A stretch of DNA of 64,000 nucleotides. It comes from Chloroflexota bacterium (GTDB taxonomy: Bacteria; Chloroflexota; Anaerolineae; J102). Within the stretch, counting starts at the first letter, position 1. Each line of letters opens with the position of its first letter. The position numbers and the translations under genes are program-made. The notes beneath the pieces were generated by a model, which saw only the letters and a program-made list of their open reading frames with translations, had not been told where the DNA came from and searched no databases. Shown here piece by piece: positions 53,342 through 61,327 of the stretch. The stretch is from assembly GCA_029782215.1 (NCBI GenBank), contig JAKOVD010000049.1, positions 1 through 64,000 of the forward strand, in the 5' to 3' direction.

Positions 53342-54652
53342 ATGAAGATTCTGCTGGCCATGGAAGCCGTCTACTATCCGGGATTTGGCGGCGCCAACAA
53401 GATCATGCGCGCTGTGGCCGAGCAGATGGCGGCGCGCGGCCATAGCGTGTTTGTGGTGACGCCGGCAATTGGCGCATCCGGTTTTGCTACCCTTCCCGAG
53501 CTCCGCCGCGCGTTGGCCGCCGAACAGGTTCTTGTGCGGACCGAGCATGAGGCCGACGAATTCACCCTCAACGGCGTCCCCATTCATGCCGTCCACGCGA
53601 CGCATCGCTATCTGGCACACCTTGAGCAGCAGATCCAGGCGCACCAGCCGGACACCATCCTGGTCACCAGCGAGGACTGGGATGGCGGGTTGCTGGAAAC
53701 GGCCCTGCAGGTCGGGCTGGCCCCGGTGTTTGTCCTCGTGAACACGGCCATCGCCCTTCCCTTTGGACCTTCTGCCATGCGACCGAGCGCCTGGAGAAAG
53801 CAGCTTGTTGGCCAGGCCGCGGGTTTGTTCGCCATCAGCCGGTTTCTTAAGGACTACCTTTGGCGCTGGGGCGACATGGATGCCGCCCTCTTCTACACGC
53901 CAACCTATGGGCTGGGGCCCTACCCCCGGCTGGGCGGCTTCGACAAGCCCTATGTCACCATGCTCAACCCATCGCTGGGCAAGGGCATTGCCATTCTGCT
54001 GGCGCTTGCCGAACGGTTCCCTGCTGTCAGCTTTGCCGCCGTGCCCACATGGGCCACCACGAACGAAGATAGAGCGGCGCTGGCGGAGTTCCCCAATGTG
54101 CATGTCCTCCCCCCACAGCGTGATATTGACCTGATCTGGACGCAGACACGAGTGGCGCTGATGCCGTCGCTGTGGCCCGAAGGATTTGGCCTGACCGTGG
54201 TGGAAGCCATGCTGCGCGGGATACCGGTGCTCGCCAGCAACCAGGGCGGTCTCGTTGAGGCCAAGCTGGGTACTGAATTTGTGCTGCCGGTTGCCCCGAT
54301 CACAGCTTACGCCGGCGAACAGCGGCCTGGACTTCTCCCAACACCCATTGTCCCTGCGCAGCCGCAAGTCTATGTTGACCAATGGGCTGCAGCGCTGCAC
54401 CTCCTCACCCGTGACCGCGCGATGTATGAGCGCCATGCCCGCAGCGCGCAACAAGCAGCAGCCCGGTTTGCACCTGCCCTCACCGTCGAACCACTCGAAA
54501 CCCAGTTCAACGCCAGTCTCCACGGAAGGAATCCGGTGCAGGAGAGCCCGACGCCTGCAGGTACGCCCGCGGAGATCGTTGCCAGGCTCTCCGGTCTGAC
54601 GGCCGGCCAGCGCGCCCTGCTGCAGCAGTGGCTGCGCCGGGAACAAAGGTAG
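53342..54652 (+). CDS. GT4-type glycosyltransferase with NRPS-like C-terminal helix
   Basis: A 436-residue GT-B enzyme. It opens with LLAMEAVYYPGFGGANKIMR (donor/acceptor Gly loop), has ISRFLKDYLWRWGDMD and the GT4 E-x7-E motif in WPEGFGLTVVEAMLRGIPVL, followed by NQGGLVEA. After about residue 395 comes a short tail with AEIVARLSGLTAGQRALLQQ. The L-[ST]-x-x-[QK]-R-x-L-L pattern resembles the helix found at the ends of NRPS proteins, and a matching one follows the second GT4. The start ATG 53342 sits 50 bp after the NRPS stop, with GGGAAGG upstream. It probably transfers a nucleotide-activated sugar to the peptide or to a carrier-bound intermediate. Confidence 0.9.
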   Translation: MKILLAMEAVYYPGFGGANKIMRAVAEQMAARGHSVFVVTPAIGASGFATLPELRRALAAEQVLVRTEHEADEFTLNGVPIHAVHATHRYLAHLEQQIQAHQPDTILVTSEDWDGGLLETALQVGLAPVFVLVNTAIALPFGPSAMRPSAWRKQLVGQAAGLFAISRFLKDYLWRWGDMDAALFYTPTYGLGPYPRLGGFDKPYVTMLNPSLGKGIAILLALAERFPAVSFAAVPTWATTNEDRAALAEFPNVHVLPPQRDIDLIWTQTRVALMPSLWPEGFGLTVVEAMLRGIPVLASNQGGLVEAKLGTEFVLPVAPITAYAGEQRPGLLPTPIVPAQPQVYVDQWAAALHLLTRDRAMYERHARSAQQAAARFAPALTVEPLETQFNASLHGRNPVQESPTPAGTPAEIVARLSGLTAGQRALLQQWLRREQR

Positions 54653-54660
54653 CTCCCCCC

Positions 54661-55473
54661 ATGCCCTACCTGGTTCTTTCGCCGCATTCAGACGATGCCG
54701 TGCTCTCGTGTGGTGCGTCCATGGCGCGATGGCGTCGGCAGGGTGAGGACGTCATGGTCTTGACTCTTTTCGACGGCGCGGCAGCGCCCCCGTGGTCACA
54801 TTTCACCGAGAAGTTGTTGGCTGCGTGGGGCAATCCGCCCGATATCCGGCGTTTGCGACGAGCCGAGGATGAAGCGGCTTTGGCGAAGCTCGGCGCTGCC
54901 AACCTGGCCGCAGGCATCCTGGAAGCCCACTACCGCTGCGGCGAGAACGCTGACTGGCTCTATCTCTCTCTGGATGCTTTGTTGGGACCGGTTCATGCCG
55001 CCGATGGCGCCTTGACGGCCACGATCCTGGACTATCTCAGGATGCATTTCGAGCTTTGCCGGTATACCATCGTTTCGCCCCTTGCCATCGGCAATCATGT
55101 CGACCATCAGGTGACTTTTGCGGCGGCGGAAGAACTGGTCAAGGCCGGCCAGGATGTCATGTTCTACGAGGACTTTCCCTATGCAGCCAGGAGCACCAGC
55201 TATGCAGAGCGGATGAGTGTGCTTTCCGGTCTAGAACCAGTGCTGATTGAGAGCGACCGCGACGCCATGATGGCCAAAATCGAGGCGCTCAGTTACTATC
55301 GCAGCCAAATTCCAAGCCTGTTCCGCGATGCAAACAACATGGCGGTGGAGTTGATCGACTTCGCCCGTCGGACGGGCGGCGCCCAGGCGAAATACGGCGA
55401 GCGCTTTTGGCGAGTGGCCGACAGGACCGCAAGTCTCGCCACCGGCAGCGGGTCAGAATCAGAATCGTCATGA
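54661..55473 (+). CDS. PIG-L/LmbE-family deacetylase
   Basis: A 270-residue enzyme. I chose ATG 54661 so that the protein begins directly with YLVLSPHSDDAVLSCG, the zinc-binding AHPDD-type motif; a frame to 54628 overlaps the GT gene. The second zinc His is in IGNHVDHQVTFAAAEELV. FYEDFPYAAR is also typical. Members remove N-acetyl groups from GlcNAc-type sugars (mycothiol MshB, bacillithiol BshB, teicoplanin Orf2*, GPI PIG-L). Being placed between two GT4 enzymes, as MshA/MshB genes work together in mycothiol synthesis, suggests that a GlcNAc residue is attached and then deacetylated. It overlaps the following gene by 4 bp (ATGA). Confidence 0.92.
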   Translation: MPYLVLSPHSDDAVLSCGASMARWRRQGEDVMVLTLFDGAAAPPWSHFTEKLLAAWGNPPDIRRLRRAEDEAALAKLGAANLAAGILEAHYRCGENADWLYLSLDALLGPVHAADGALTATILDYLRMHFELCRYTIVSPLAIGNHVDHQVTFAAAEELVKAGQDVMFYEDFPYAARSTSYAERMSVLSGLEPVLIESDRDAMMAKIEALSYYRSQIPSLFRDANNMAVELIDFARRTGGAQAKYGERFWRVADRTASLATGSGSESESS

Positions 55474-57974
55474 AGATTCTCCTGGCGGCAACGACCGTCT
55501 ATTTCCCCAGCTTTGGCGGCGCCGGCAAGGCCAACCGGGCCCTTGCCGAGCAACTGGCAGCCCGCGGGCACACAGTGCGGGCTCTGGGCCCCGCCCTGTC
55601 GTCAGCGGGTTACACGAACGTTGAGGACTTCCGCCAGGCGCTTGTGGCGGCGGGCGTCACGATCGAGATCGAAGATGGAGTCGACGTGTTTGAGCGCCAG
55701 GGCGTGCGCGTCTACGCGCCGGCTGGCATGCAGAGTCTGCTGGAGGTCTACCGGCACCAGCTTGACCAGTTCGCCCCGGACTGCGTGCTGCTCACCAGCG
55801 AAGACTGGCAGATGGGTCTGCTTGAGATCGCTTTGGAGAGACAGGGTAGCGCCATCGCCCTGCTGGTTCATGGCGCCATTTCGCTCCCCTTTGGCCCTGT
55901 CGCCATGCGTCCCAACGGTTGGGGGCACAAGTTGATGAGTCGAGCGGACGCCATCATCGCTCCCAGCCGGTTCATCAAGGACTATCTCTACACGCATGGT
56001 GGGCTGGAGGCGACGCTCATCCACCTGCCTGCGTTTCCACCTCCGCCCTATCGCAGCCGGGCAAGCTTCGATAACCCTTTTGTCACGTTCATCAATCCCT
56101 CTGCCGGCAAGGGCATCGATATCTTCCTGGAGATGGCGCGGCGTCTGCCTGCCGTTCGTTTCGCGGCCGTGCCAACGTGGGCGACGACGAAGGCGGAGCT
56201 CAGGGCACTGGGCGAGCACCCGAACATCACGATTCTCAACAGAACCGCGAACGTCGATGAGATCTGGTCGCAGACGCGCGTCGTCCTGCTGCCTTCGACC
56301 TGGCCTGAGGCATTTCCGCTGACCCCGATCGAGGCCATGCTGTGCGGCATCCCGGTTTTGGCCAGCGATGTCGGTGGAACACCCGAAGCCATGGCCGGCG
56401 CCGATTTCGTCCTGCCGGTGCAGCCGATGTCAGGCTATGTGCCATCTGAGGATCCCTTCTTGCCGGCGCCAGTTGTCCCCGCCCAGTGTCTGGAGGAAAT
56501 GCAGCAGTGGGAGGACGCGCTGCGCCTTCTCACCGGCGACCCCAATACCTATCGAGTCTGCTCCGAGGCTGCTGCCAGGACAGCCAGGCAGTTCGTGGCC
56601 GGTCTGAGCATAGAGCCGTACGAGCAGTTGTGCGAGCGGATCGCAGCGCACAAGAAGACGGCGTCGAAGGAGGCGGCGAACAAGGCGCCGGACATGGCCC
56701 AGAAGCTTGCCAGCCTGACGCCTGAGCAGCGAGCTCTCCTGCAAACCTGGCTGCAGGCTCAGCAAGGCAGGGCCGATGCCTCCCAACCGGCAAGCCAACC
56801 ATCCGCGGCCAGCTCATTGCCTTTTCTTGCTTCCGAACGACCGCGACCTTTCAGCGGAGACGAACCGGAGCCGGGGGCATCCCATCGTCCCCCCGCCAGC
56901 GACCTGGAGATCGCCATCGCCGGCATCTGGTCCGACGTCCTGGGCGTCCGAACGCTTCATGTGGATGACAACCTATTCGAGATCGAGGCGCACGCCTTTG
57001 TTGCGGCCGAGGTAGTCCACGACCTGCGCCGGACGATTGCCCCAGATTTCCCCCTCTATGGCCTCTTCGACAACCCGACGATCGCCGGTCTTGCCGCCCA
57101 TATCGACGGGAGGACTGACAGGCTGCCGCCTGCGGTTTCTGAGCTTCCGCACATCGTGCCTCTGCGCACGAAGGGAGCCGCTTCTCCGTTGTTCTTTGTC
57201 GCCGGCGGCGGCGGCAGCGAAATGGAGTACATGACGGCCTACGCCGGTCTTGTCAACGCCCTGGGACCGGGACGGTCCCTTTATGGATTTCAGGCTCAGA
57301 CGAGGGATGGACTCGAGCTGCCCTTTCGCACGGTGGAGGAGATGGCAGCCGAATTCGTGGCAGAGCTGCGCGTCGTGCAGCCGCGTGGCCCTTACTATCT
57401 CATGACCGAGTGCATCGGCGCCAAGGCCGGGCTGGAGATGGCGCGTCTGCTGCTTGCCGAAGGCGAGCGCATCGGTCTGCTGTTGTTTCTCAATGGCGAG
57501 ACCAAGGGAGCGCCGCTGGAACAGGCGGCGGCGCTCCGCATGCAGAGCGTTGCCATGAATCGATTGCAGAAGCTGCGGAACGTGGCGCCAGGGCAACGCC
57601 TGGCGCGACTGCGATTGATGGCTCGCAACACGGCGGTGGCGCTCCTCCCGCTGACCGAGGAACAACGCCGGAGCCACGACCGGCGTGATGCGCGCCGGGG
57701 CCACATTGCGCTTCTGAGCAGCCACATTCTCCGCCCCTATCCGGGCGACGTAACGATCCTGATGACGCCAGACATCCAGGCGCGCGGCGAACCAGCGGCC
57801 TGGGCCGGCCTCGTGCGTGGTAATCTCACCCTGAAATCCCTGGAAGGCGTGCATCGCAACTACCTGGGCGAACACCTTGCCAACACGGTGAGGGCCGTGC
57901 GAGACGCCTTGACGGCTGCCCAAGGCAGCGCCGCCAGTCCAGGCCAAGACAGCACCATCCGGGATCGCCTCTGA
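55470..57974 (+). CDS. Glycosyltransferase fused to a serine-less carrier domain and a Cys-type thioesterase
   Basis: An 834-residue fusion. ATG 55470 overlaps the PIG-L stop (ATGA). Residues 1-390 are a GT4 glycosyltransferase closely similar to the protein encoded at 53342 (YFPSFGGAGKANRALAEQLA; WPEAFPLTPIEAMLCGIPVL). A charged linker holds MAQKLASLTPEQRALLQTWL. Residues about 478-555 have the carrier fold (IAIAGIWSDVLGVRTLHVDD, LYGLFDNPTIAGLAAHIDG), but the FDLGGHS motif is NLFEIEAHAFVA, with Ala509 where Ser should be phosphopantetheinylated. Residues about 570-834 are a thioesterase (PLFFVAGGGGSEMEYMTAY; RSLYGFQAQT) with nucleophile elbow MTECIGAKAGLEMA, Cys648 in place of Ser, and the GVHRNYLG His end. 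The C-terminal 350 residues strongly resemble the end of the C-A-PCP-TE protein, so recombination between NRPS and GT genes is likely. I know of no characterised enzyme with this domain order. Confidence 0.88.
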   Translation: MKILLAATTVYFPSFGGAGKANRALAEQLAARGHTVRALGPALSSAGYTNVEDFRQALVAAGVTIEIEDGVDVFERQGVRVYAPAGMQSLLEVYRHQLDQFAPDCVLLTSEDWQMGLLEIALERQGSAIALLVHGAISLPFGPVAMRPNGWGHKLMSRADAIIAPSRFIKDYLYTHGGLEATLIHLPAFPPPPYRSRASFDNPFVTFINPSAGKGIDIFLEMARRLPAVRFAAVPTWATTKAELRALGEHPNITILNRTANVDEIWSQTRVVLLPSTWPEAFPLTPIEAMLCGIPVLASDVGGTPEAMAGADFVLPVQPMSGYVPSEDPFLPAPVVPAQCLEEMQQWEDALRLLTGDPNTYRVCSEAAARTARQFVAGLSIEPYEQLCERIAAHKKTASKEAANKAPDMAQKLASLTPEQRALLQTWLQAQQGRADASQPASQPSAASSLPFLASERPRPFSGDEPEPGASHRPPASDLEIAIAGIWSDVLGVRTLHVDDNLFEIEAHAFVAAEVVHDLRRTIAPDFPLYGLFDNPTIAGLAAHIDGRTDRLPPAVSELPHIVPLRTKGAASPLFFVAGGGGSEMEYMTAYAGLVNALGPGRSLYGFQAQTRDGLELPFRTVEEMAAEFVAELRVVQPRGPYYLMTECIGAKAGLEMARLLLAEGERIGLLLFLNGETKGAPLEQAAALRMQSVAMNRLQKLRNVAPGQRLARLRLMARNTAVALLPLTEEQRRSHDRRDARRGHIALLSSHILRPYPGDVTILMTPDIQARGEPAAWAGLVRGNLTLKSLEGVHRNYLGEHLANTVRAVRDALTAAQGSAASPGQDSTIRDRL

Positions 57975-58379
57975 GGCCATCGCCCTGATTCGCCAGATGC
58001 GGGCCGCAAGAGCGACAGGGGGCGCCGGGCGCAACCGCGGCGAGTTCGTCGCAGCAGCAAGCTGCCGCGAGCCAGGCATCAAGGCCGCCAGGGCAGGCCG
58101 TGCTGGCTTCTCTCATTCGCTCCACTCTCGTCCTTTGAAGGGTTGATACGGATGTTCGGGGCAGCCAACACGGCCACCACAGGTGTGCGGGTGCGAGACG
58201 AGCCCCTGGCCGGAGGCGATACGGGGGCCGGTGACACGCGCTCGCTCCTCTAGCGCTTATCTGCCAGCGCCCTTTTGCCGGGCCTGGCGCTGTCCCGACC
58301 CGATCGGGACACCTGCCCCATGACAGCGGGACACTCTTTTCGATACCCTGTGCGTATCAAAACTCAGAAGGAGATCAAG
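57975..58379. other. 405-bp intergenic region after the NRPS plus arm
   Basis: No gene is supported. It contains one copy of the short dispersed repeat (58148-58168), perhaps near the end of the NRPS transcript. No clear terminator with a T run was found. Confidence 0.5.
58148..58168 (-). repeat. Dispersed ~20-bp intergenic repeat, copy 3
   Basis: ACGGATGTTCGGGGCAGCCA is shared, apart from one C/T difference, with 62118-62138, and its reverse complement core AACATCCGT lies in the IS remnants at 4614-4622 and 20323-20331. All four copies lie shortly after the ends of genes. Confidence 0.6.
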
Positions 58380-58913
58380 ATGTCGAACAGGAGTCTATTT
58401 CGTTTTGCGGGATGGTCTGCCATCCTGAGCGTGGTGTTCAGCTTCGCGATGTTTGCCTTCGTGCAAGGCGGACGCGGCGGGATGTTCATGGCGGTTTCCA
58501 TCATCGCTTCTTTCTTCTCGGCCGTGGTCTTCTACGCCTTGTATGTGTTTCATCGTCCCCAATCAGCGGCTTTGAGTCTTGCCATGTTGGTGTGCGGGAT
58601 TCTCGCTCTGGTGCTTGAGAATGTTGGATCGGGACCCGAAACCACGCTTGGCGTTATCACCAACATCATCTATGGCGCCAGCTTCCTCTTGGTTGGCTAT
58701 CTCGGTGTTGGCAATTCCCATATGCCGCGCTGGCTTGCGATCTGCGCCTTCGTGGTCGGGGCCTCGTGCATTCTGTTTGGCCTCGCCAATGCCTTGCGGT
58801 TATCCACCCTGGGCAGCATCACGGAGATGCTCCAGTTTGCTTCATGGATCGTATGGTCGGTGGGAATCCTGATCAGCTTCGCCTTTGCCAAGGCCCTGCC
58901 AGCGACGGCTTAG
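58380..58913 (+). CDS. Small multi-span membrane protein, unknown function
   Basis: A 177-residue protein. ATG 58380 was chosen because AAGGAGATCAAG precedes it; the frame opens earlier at 58275 without a ribosome binding site. About six TM segments follow each other with short loops: WSAILSVVFSFAMFAFVQG, VSIIASFFSAVVFYALYVF, AALSLAMLVCGILALVLENV, ITNIIYGASFLLVGYLGVG, and two more. The HMPRWLAICAF loop is repeated in a decayed fragment just downstream. I do not recognise the family; it resembles small DUF-type membrane proteins that accompany sensor systems. Confidence 0.75.
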   Translation: MSNRSLFRFAGWSAILSVVFSFAMFAFVQGGRGGMFMAVSIIASFFSAVVFYALYVFHRPQSAALSLAMLVCGILALVLENVGSGPETTLGVITNIIYGASFLLVGYLGVGNSHMPRWLAICAFVVGASCILFGLANALRLSTLGSITEMLQFASWIVWSVGILISFAFAKALPATA

Positions 58914-58959
58914 CGGATCGACCACTCGTGGTTGCCTCAAGCCCGATCACTTCGGCAGT

Positions 58960-59137
58960 GGTGACCGGGCTTGATCGCATCTATCAATGGGGAAAGCTTG
59001 TCCAGCAGAAACCTGCTCCAGCTTGGGGGGTGGCCGGCAATGACATCCACGGCCCAGCCTTCCTGATGGCCGGCCACCTCGGTGCCACCAACGTGCGTAT
59101 GCCGCGCTGGTTTGTGCTCCCGGCCCATGGGGGGTGA
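58960..59137 (+). pseudogene. Decayed paralogue fragment of the preceding membrane protein
   Basis: The frame at 58960-59137 reads WGVAGNDIHGPAFLMAGHLG, then ATNVRMPRWFVL. It aligns with LGVITNIIYGASFLLVGYLG and VGNSHMPRWLAI of the upstream protein, roughly 14 identities in 32 positions. It has no start codon in place and ends soon after, so it is the leftover of a tandem duplicate or a related gene. Confidence 0.6.
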
Positions 59138-59154
59138 CGCGGCGTGAACCCCAC

Positions 59155-59182
59155 TTGCCGGCGCCACGAGATCATTTACAAT
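59155..59182 (+). promoter_or_regulatory. Promoter candidate for the two-component system
   Basis: TTGCCG (59155-59160), 16 bp, TACAAT (59177-59182). The ATG of the kinase is at 59200, so the leader would be about 11 nt, with only a weak ribosome binding site. A nearly leaderless mRNA is possible. Confidence 0.5.
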
Positions 59183-59199
59183 GACGCGGCCGGTAACCT

Positions 59200-61323
59200 A
59201 TGACCATGCACGCAACCAGCAACCTGCCAGTCTCCCGAGATGCGACTGGCGCGGCCTTCCGCCTGAGCGGGCGATCGCTGATGGTCGCCCGCTCAGCCTG
59301 GCTGCTTGTTGCGTTGGCTGCCATCCTGACTTTCGTGCTGGCTTTGCCATTTCGTTGGGTGTGGTTAACGCATCCGGGGCCTGCCACGCTCGCCAACCTG
59401 AATGCGCTCGGCCTTACTCCAACAGCGTTTGCCGCTTTCTCCCTGGCCTGGGAAATCCTTTTCGCCGGCGCATTCGCACTCACCGGCTTCATCATCTTTT
59501 GGCGCTGCGACGCCGAGCCATTTGCACTCTTCGCCGCCGGGCTCATGGTCGTCTTGGGGGTTGCGAACGGTGCGCTTGCCCCGGCGACGCATGCCTTGCT
59601 CGGCCGGCACGCTGCGCTCGATTTTCTGATCCATACGTTCGAGTTCATCACCTGGTGCGGCCTGGCCCTGTTTTTCTATCTTTTTCCCAACGGGCGCTTT
59701 GTGCCGTCCTGGACGCGCTGGCTGGCCGTGGCGATCCTGCCGCTCTATCTGCTGTGGAACTATGCCTCCGGCCCGTGGGCGCCGCTCAACTGGCCGGCCT
59801 GGGTCATCTTGCCCCTCAACGGCCTGATCTGGCTGTCGTGGCTGCTGAGCCAGGTGTACCGCTACCGCCGGGTGTCGGTTCCGGTCGAGCGCCAGCAGAC
59901 CAAATGGATCGTCTTCGCCATCGTTGCCATCATCGCCACGGACATCCTGCTCTATTTCGTGATCGGCTCCTTCGTGCCGGGCTACGTGTTTGGCAGCGAA
60001 AGCCAGGCTTCACCCCAGGCCTTTACCTATTCGTTGATCGTCACGGCCATAGACGGGGCCATCAGTGTACTGCTGCCGGTCGCGCTGGCCTTTTCGATCA
60101 TGCGTTACCGCCTGTGGGATCTCGACCTCGTCATCAACCGCGTCCTGGTGTACGGCGGACTCACCGTTCTGGTCGCCGGCGCGTATGTGCTGGTCGTGGG
60201 CGGATTGGGCGCGCTGTTTGAGGCCAGCGGTAACATCCTGATCTCCCTGGCAGCCACCGCCGTCGTTGCCGTGCTCTTTCAGCCTCTGCGCGGGCGCTTG
60301 CAGCGCGGCGTGAATCGTTTGATGTACGGCGAGCGCGACGACCCCTATGCGGTGCTCTCTCGCCTTGGCCAGAAGCTTGAGGCGGCGCTGACCCCCGACT
60401 CCGTGCTGCCGACTCTGGTGGAAACGATCGCTCAGGCGCTCAAGCTGCCCTATGTCGCCATCCTGCTCAGGGATGGCAGCACCGTCGAGGTTGCCGCCGT
60501 CTGCGGCTCGCCCACCGTGCGGCCGCTGATGTTGCCGATCACCTATCAGCATCAGCTCGTCGGCGAACTTCACGTCGCCTCGCGTGCCCCCGACGAACCC
60601 TTCACCGCCGCCGAAGTCCGGCTGCTGGAGGATATCGCCGTCCAGATCGGCGTTGCCATCCGCCACGTCCGGCTCACCGCCGATTTGCAGCGCTCGCGCG
60701 AGCAGCTTGTGGGCGCGCGCGAGGAGGAACGCCGCCGCCTGCGTCGCGATTTGCACGATGGGCTCGGCCCCAAGCTTGCGGGCCAGACGCTCAAGCTCGA
60801 AGCTGCGCTGGATGCGCTCGACGGCGAGACCGACACTGCGCGCACCTTGCTCCAGGAAACGGTGAGTGAGTCGCAGACGATCATCACCGAAATCCGCCGT
60901 CTGGTCTATGGCCTGCGCCCGCCGGCGTTGGATCAGCTCGGCCTGCTTGAGGCCATACGCGAGCTTGCTGCGCATTATCGCGTTGCGGGCTTGCAGGTCA
61001 TTGTGTCTGCGCCCGAGACGCTGCCGCCCCTGCCCGCTGCCGTCGAAGTCGCGGCGTACCGCATTATTCAGGAGGCTCTGACGAACGTGGCGCGCCATGC
61101 CCAGGCCCGAACCTGCACCGTATCGCTGGTCTTGAGCCGAGAACTGCAGGTCGAGATCGTCGATGACGGACGCGGATTGCCACCCGAAATGCGCGCGGGC
61201 GTGGGCCTGACCTCGATGCGCGAACGGGCCGAAGAGATCGGGGGTAGCTGTACCGTCGAAGTCGTGGCGGAAGCAGGCGGCACACGCGTGACGGCTCGCC
61301 TGCCCATCAGCCGCCAGGAGTGA
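59200..61323 (+). CDS. NarL-family sensor histidine kinase with polytopic N-terminus and GAF domain
   Basis: A 707-residue kinase. About nine or ten TM helices fill residues 20-370 (WLLVALAAILTFVLALPF; ILFAGAFALTGFIIFW; YGGLTVLVAGAYVLVVGGLG and others). A GAF-like domain lies at about 390-490 (LTPDSVLPTLVETIAQALKL). The HisKA_3 dimerisation helix follows: EEERRRLRRDLHDGLGPKLA with the phospho-acceptor His519. The HATPase domain has YRIIQEALTNVARHAQA (N box), IVDDGRGLPP (G1) and GVGLTSMRERAEEIGG (G2). Signals sensed are unknown; the membrane-embedded N-terminus suggests a lipophilic or envelope signal. The response regulator gene starts 4 bp after the stop, so the pair is one transcriptional unit. 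Confidence 0.93.
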   Translation: MTMHATSNLPVSRDATGAAFRLSGRSLMVARSAWLLVALAAILTFVLALPFRWVWLTHPGPATLANLNALGLTPTAFAAFSLAWEILFAGAFALTGFIIFWRCDAEPFALFAAGLMVVLGVANGALAPATHALLGRHAALDFLIHTFEFITWCGLALFFYLFPNGRFVPSWTRWLAVAILPLYLLWNYASGPWAPLNWPAWVILPLNGLIWLSWLLSQVYRYRRVSVPVERQQTKWIVFAIVAIIATDILLYFVIGSFVPGYVFGSESQASPQAFTYSLIVTAIDGAISVLLPVALAFSIMRYRLWDLDLVINRVLVYGGLTVLVAGAYVLVVGGLGALFEASGNILISLAATAVVAVLFQPLRGRLQRGVNRLMYGERDDPYAVLSRLGQKLEAALTPDSVLPTLVETIAQALKLPYVAILLRDGSTVEVAAVCGSPTVRPLMLPITYQHQLVGELHVASRAPDEPFTAAEVRLLEDIAVQIGVAIRHVRLTADLQRSREQLVGAREEERRRLRRDLHDGLGPKLAGQTLKLEAALDALDGETDTARTLLQETVSESQTIITEIRRLVYGLRPPALDQLGLLEAIRELAAHYRVAGLQVIVSAPETLPPLPAAVEVAAYRIIQEALTNVARHAQARTCTVSLVLSRELQVEIVDDGRGLPPEMRAGVGLTSMRERAEEIGGSCTVEVVAEAGGTRVTARLPISRQE

Positions 61324-61327
61324 CGCG

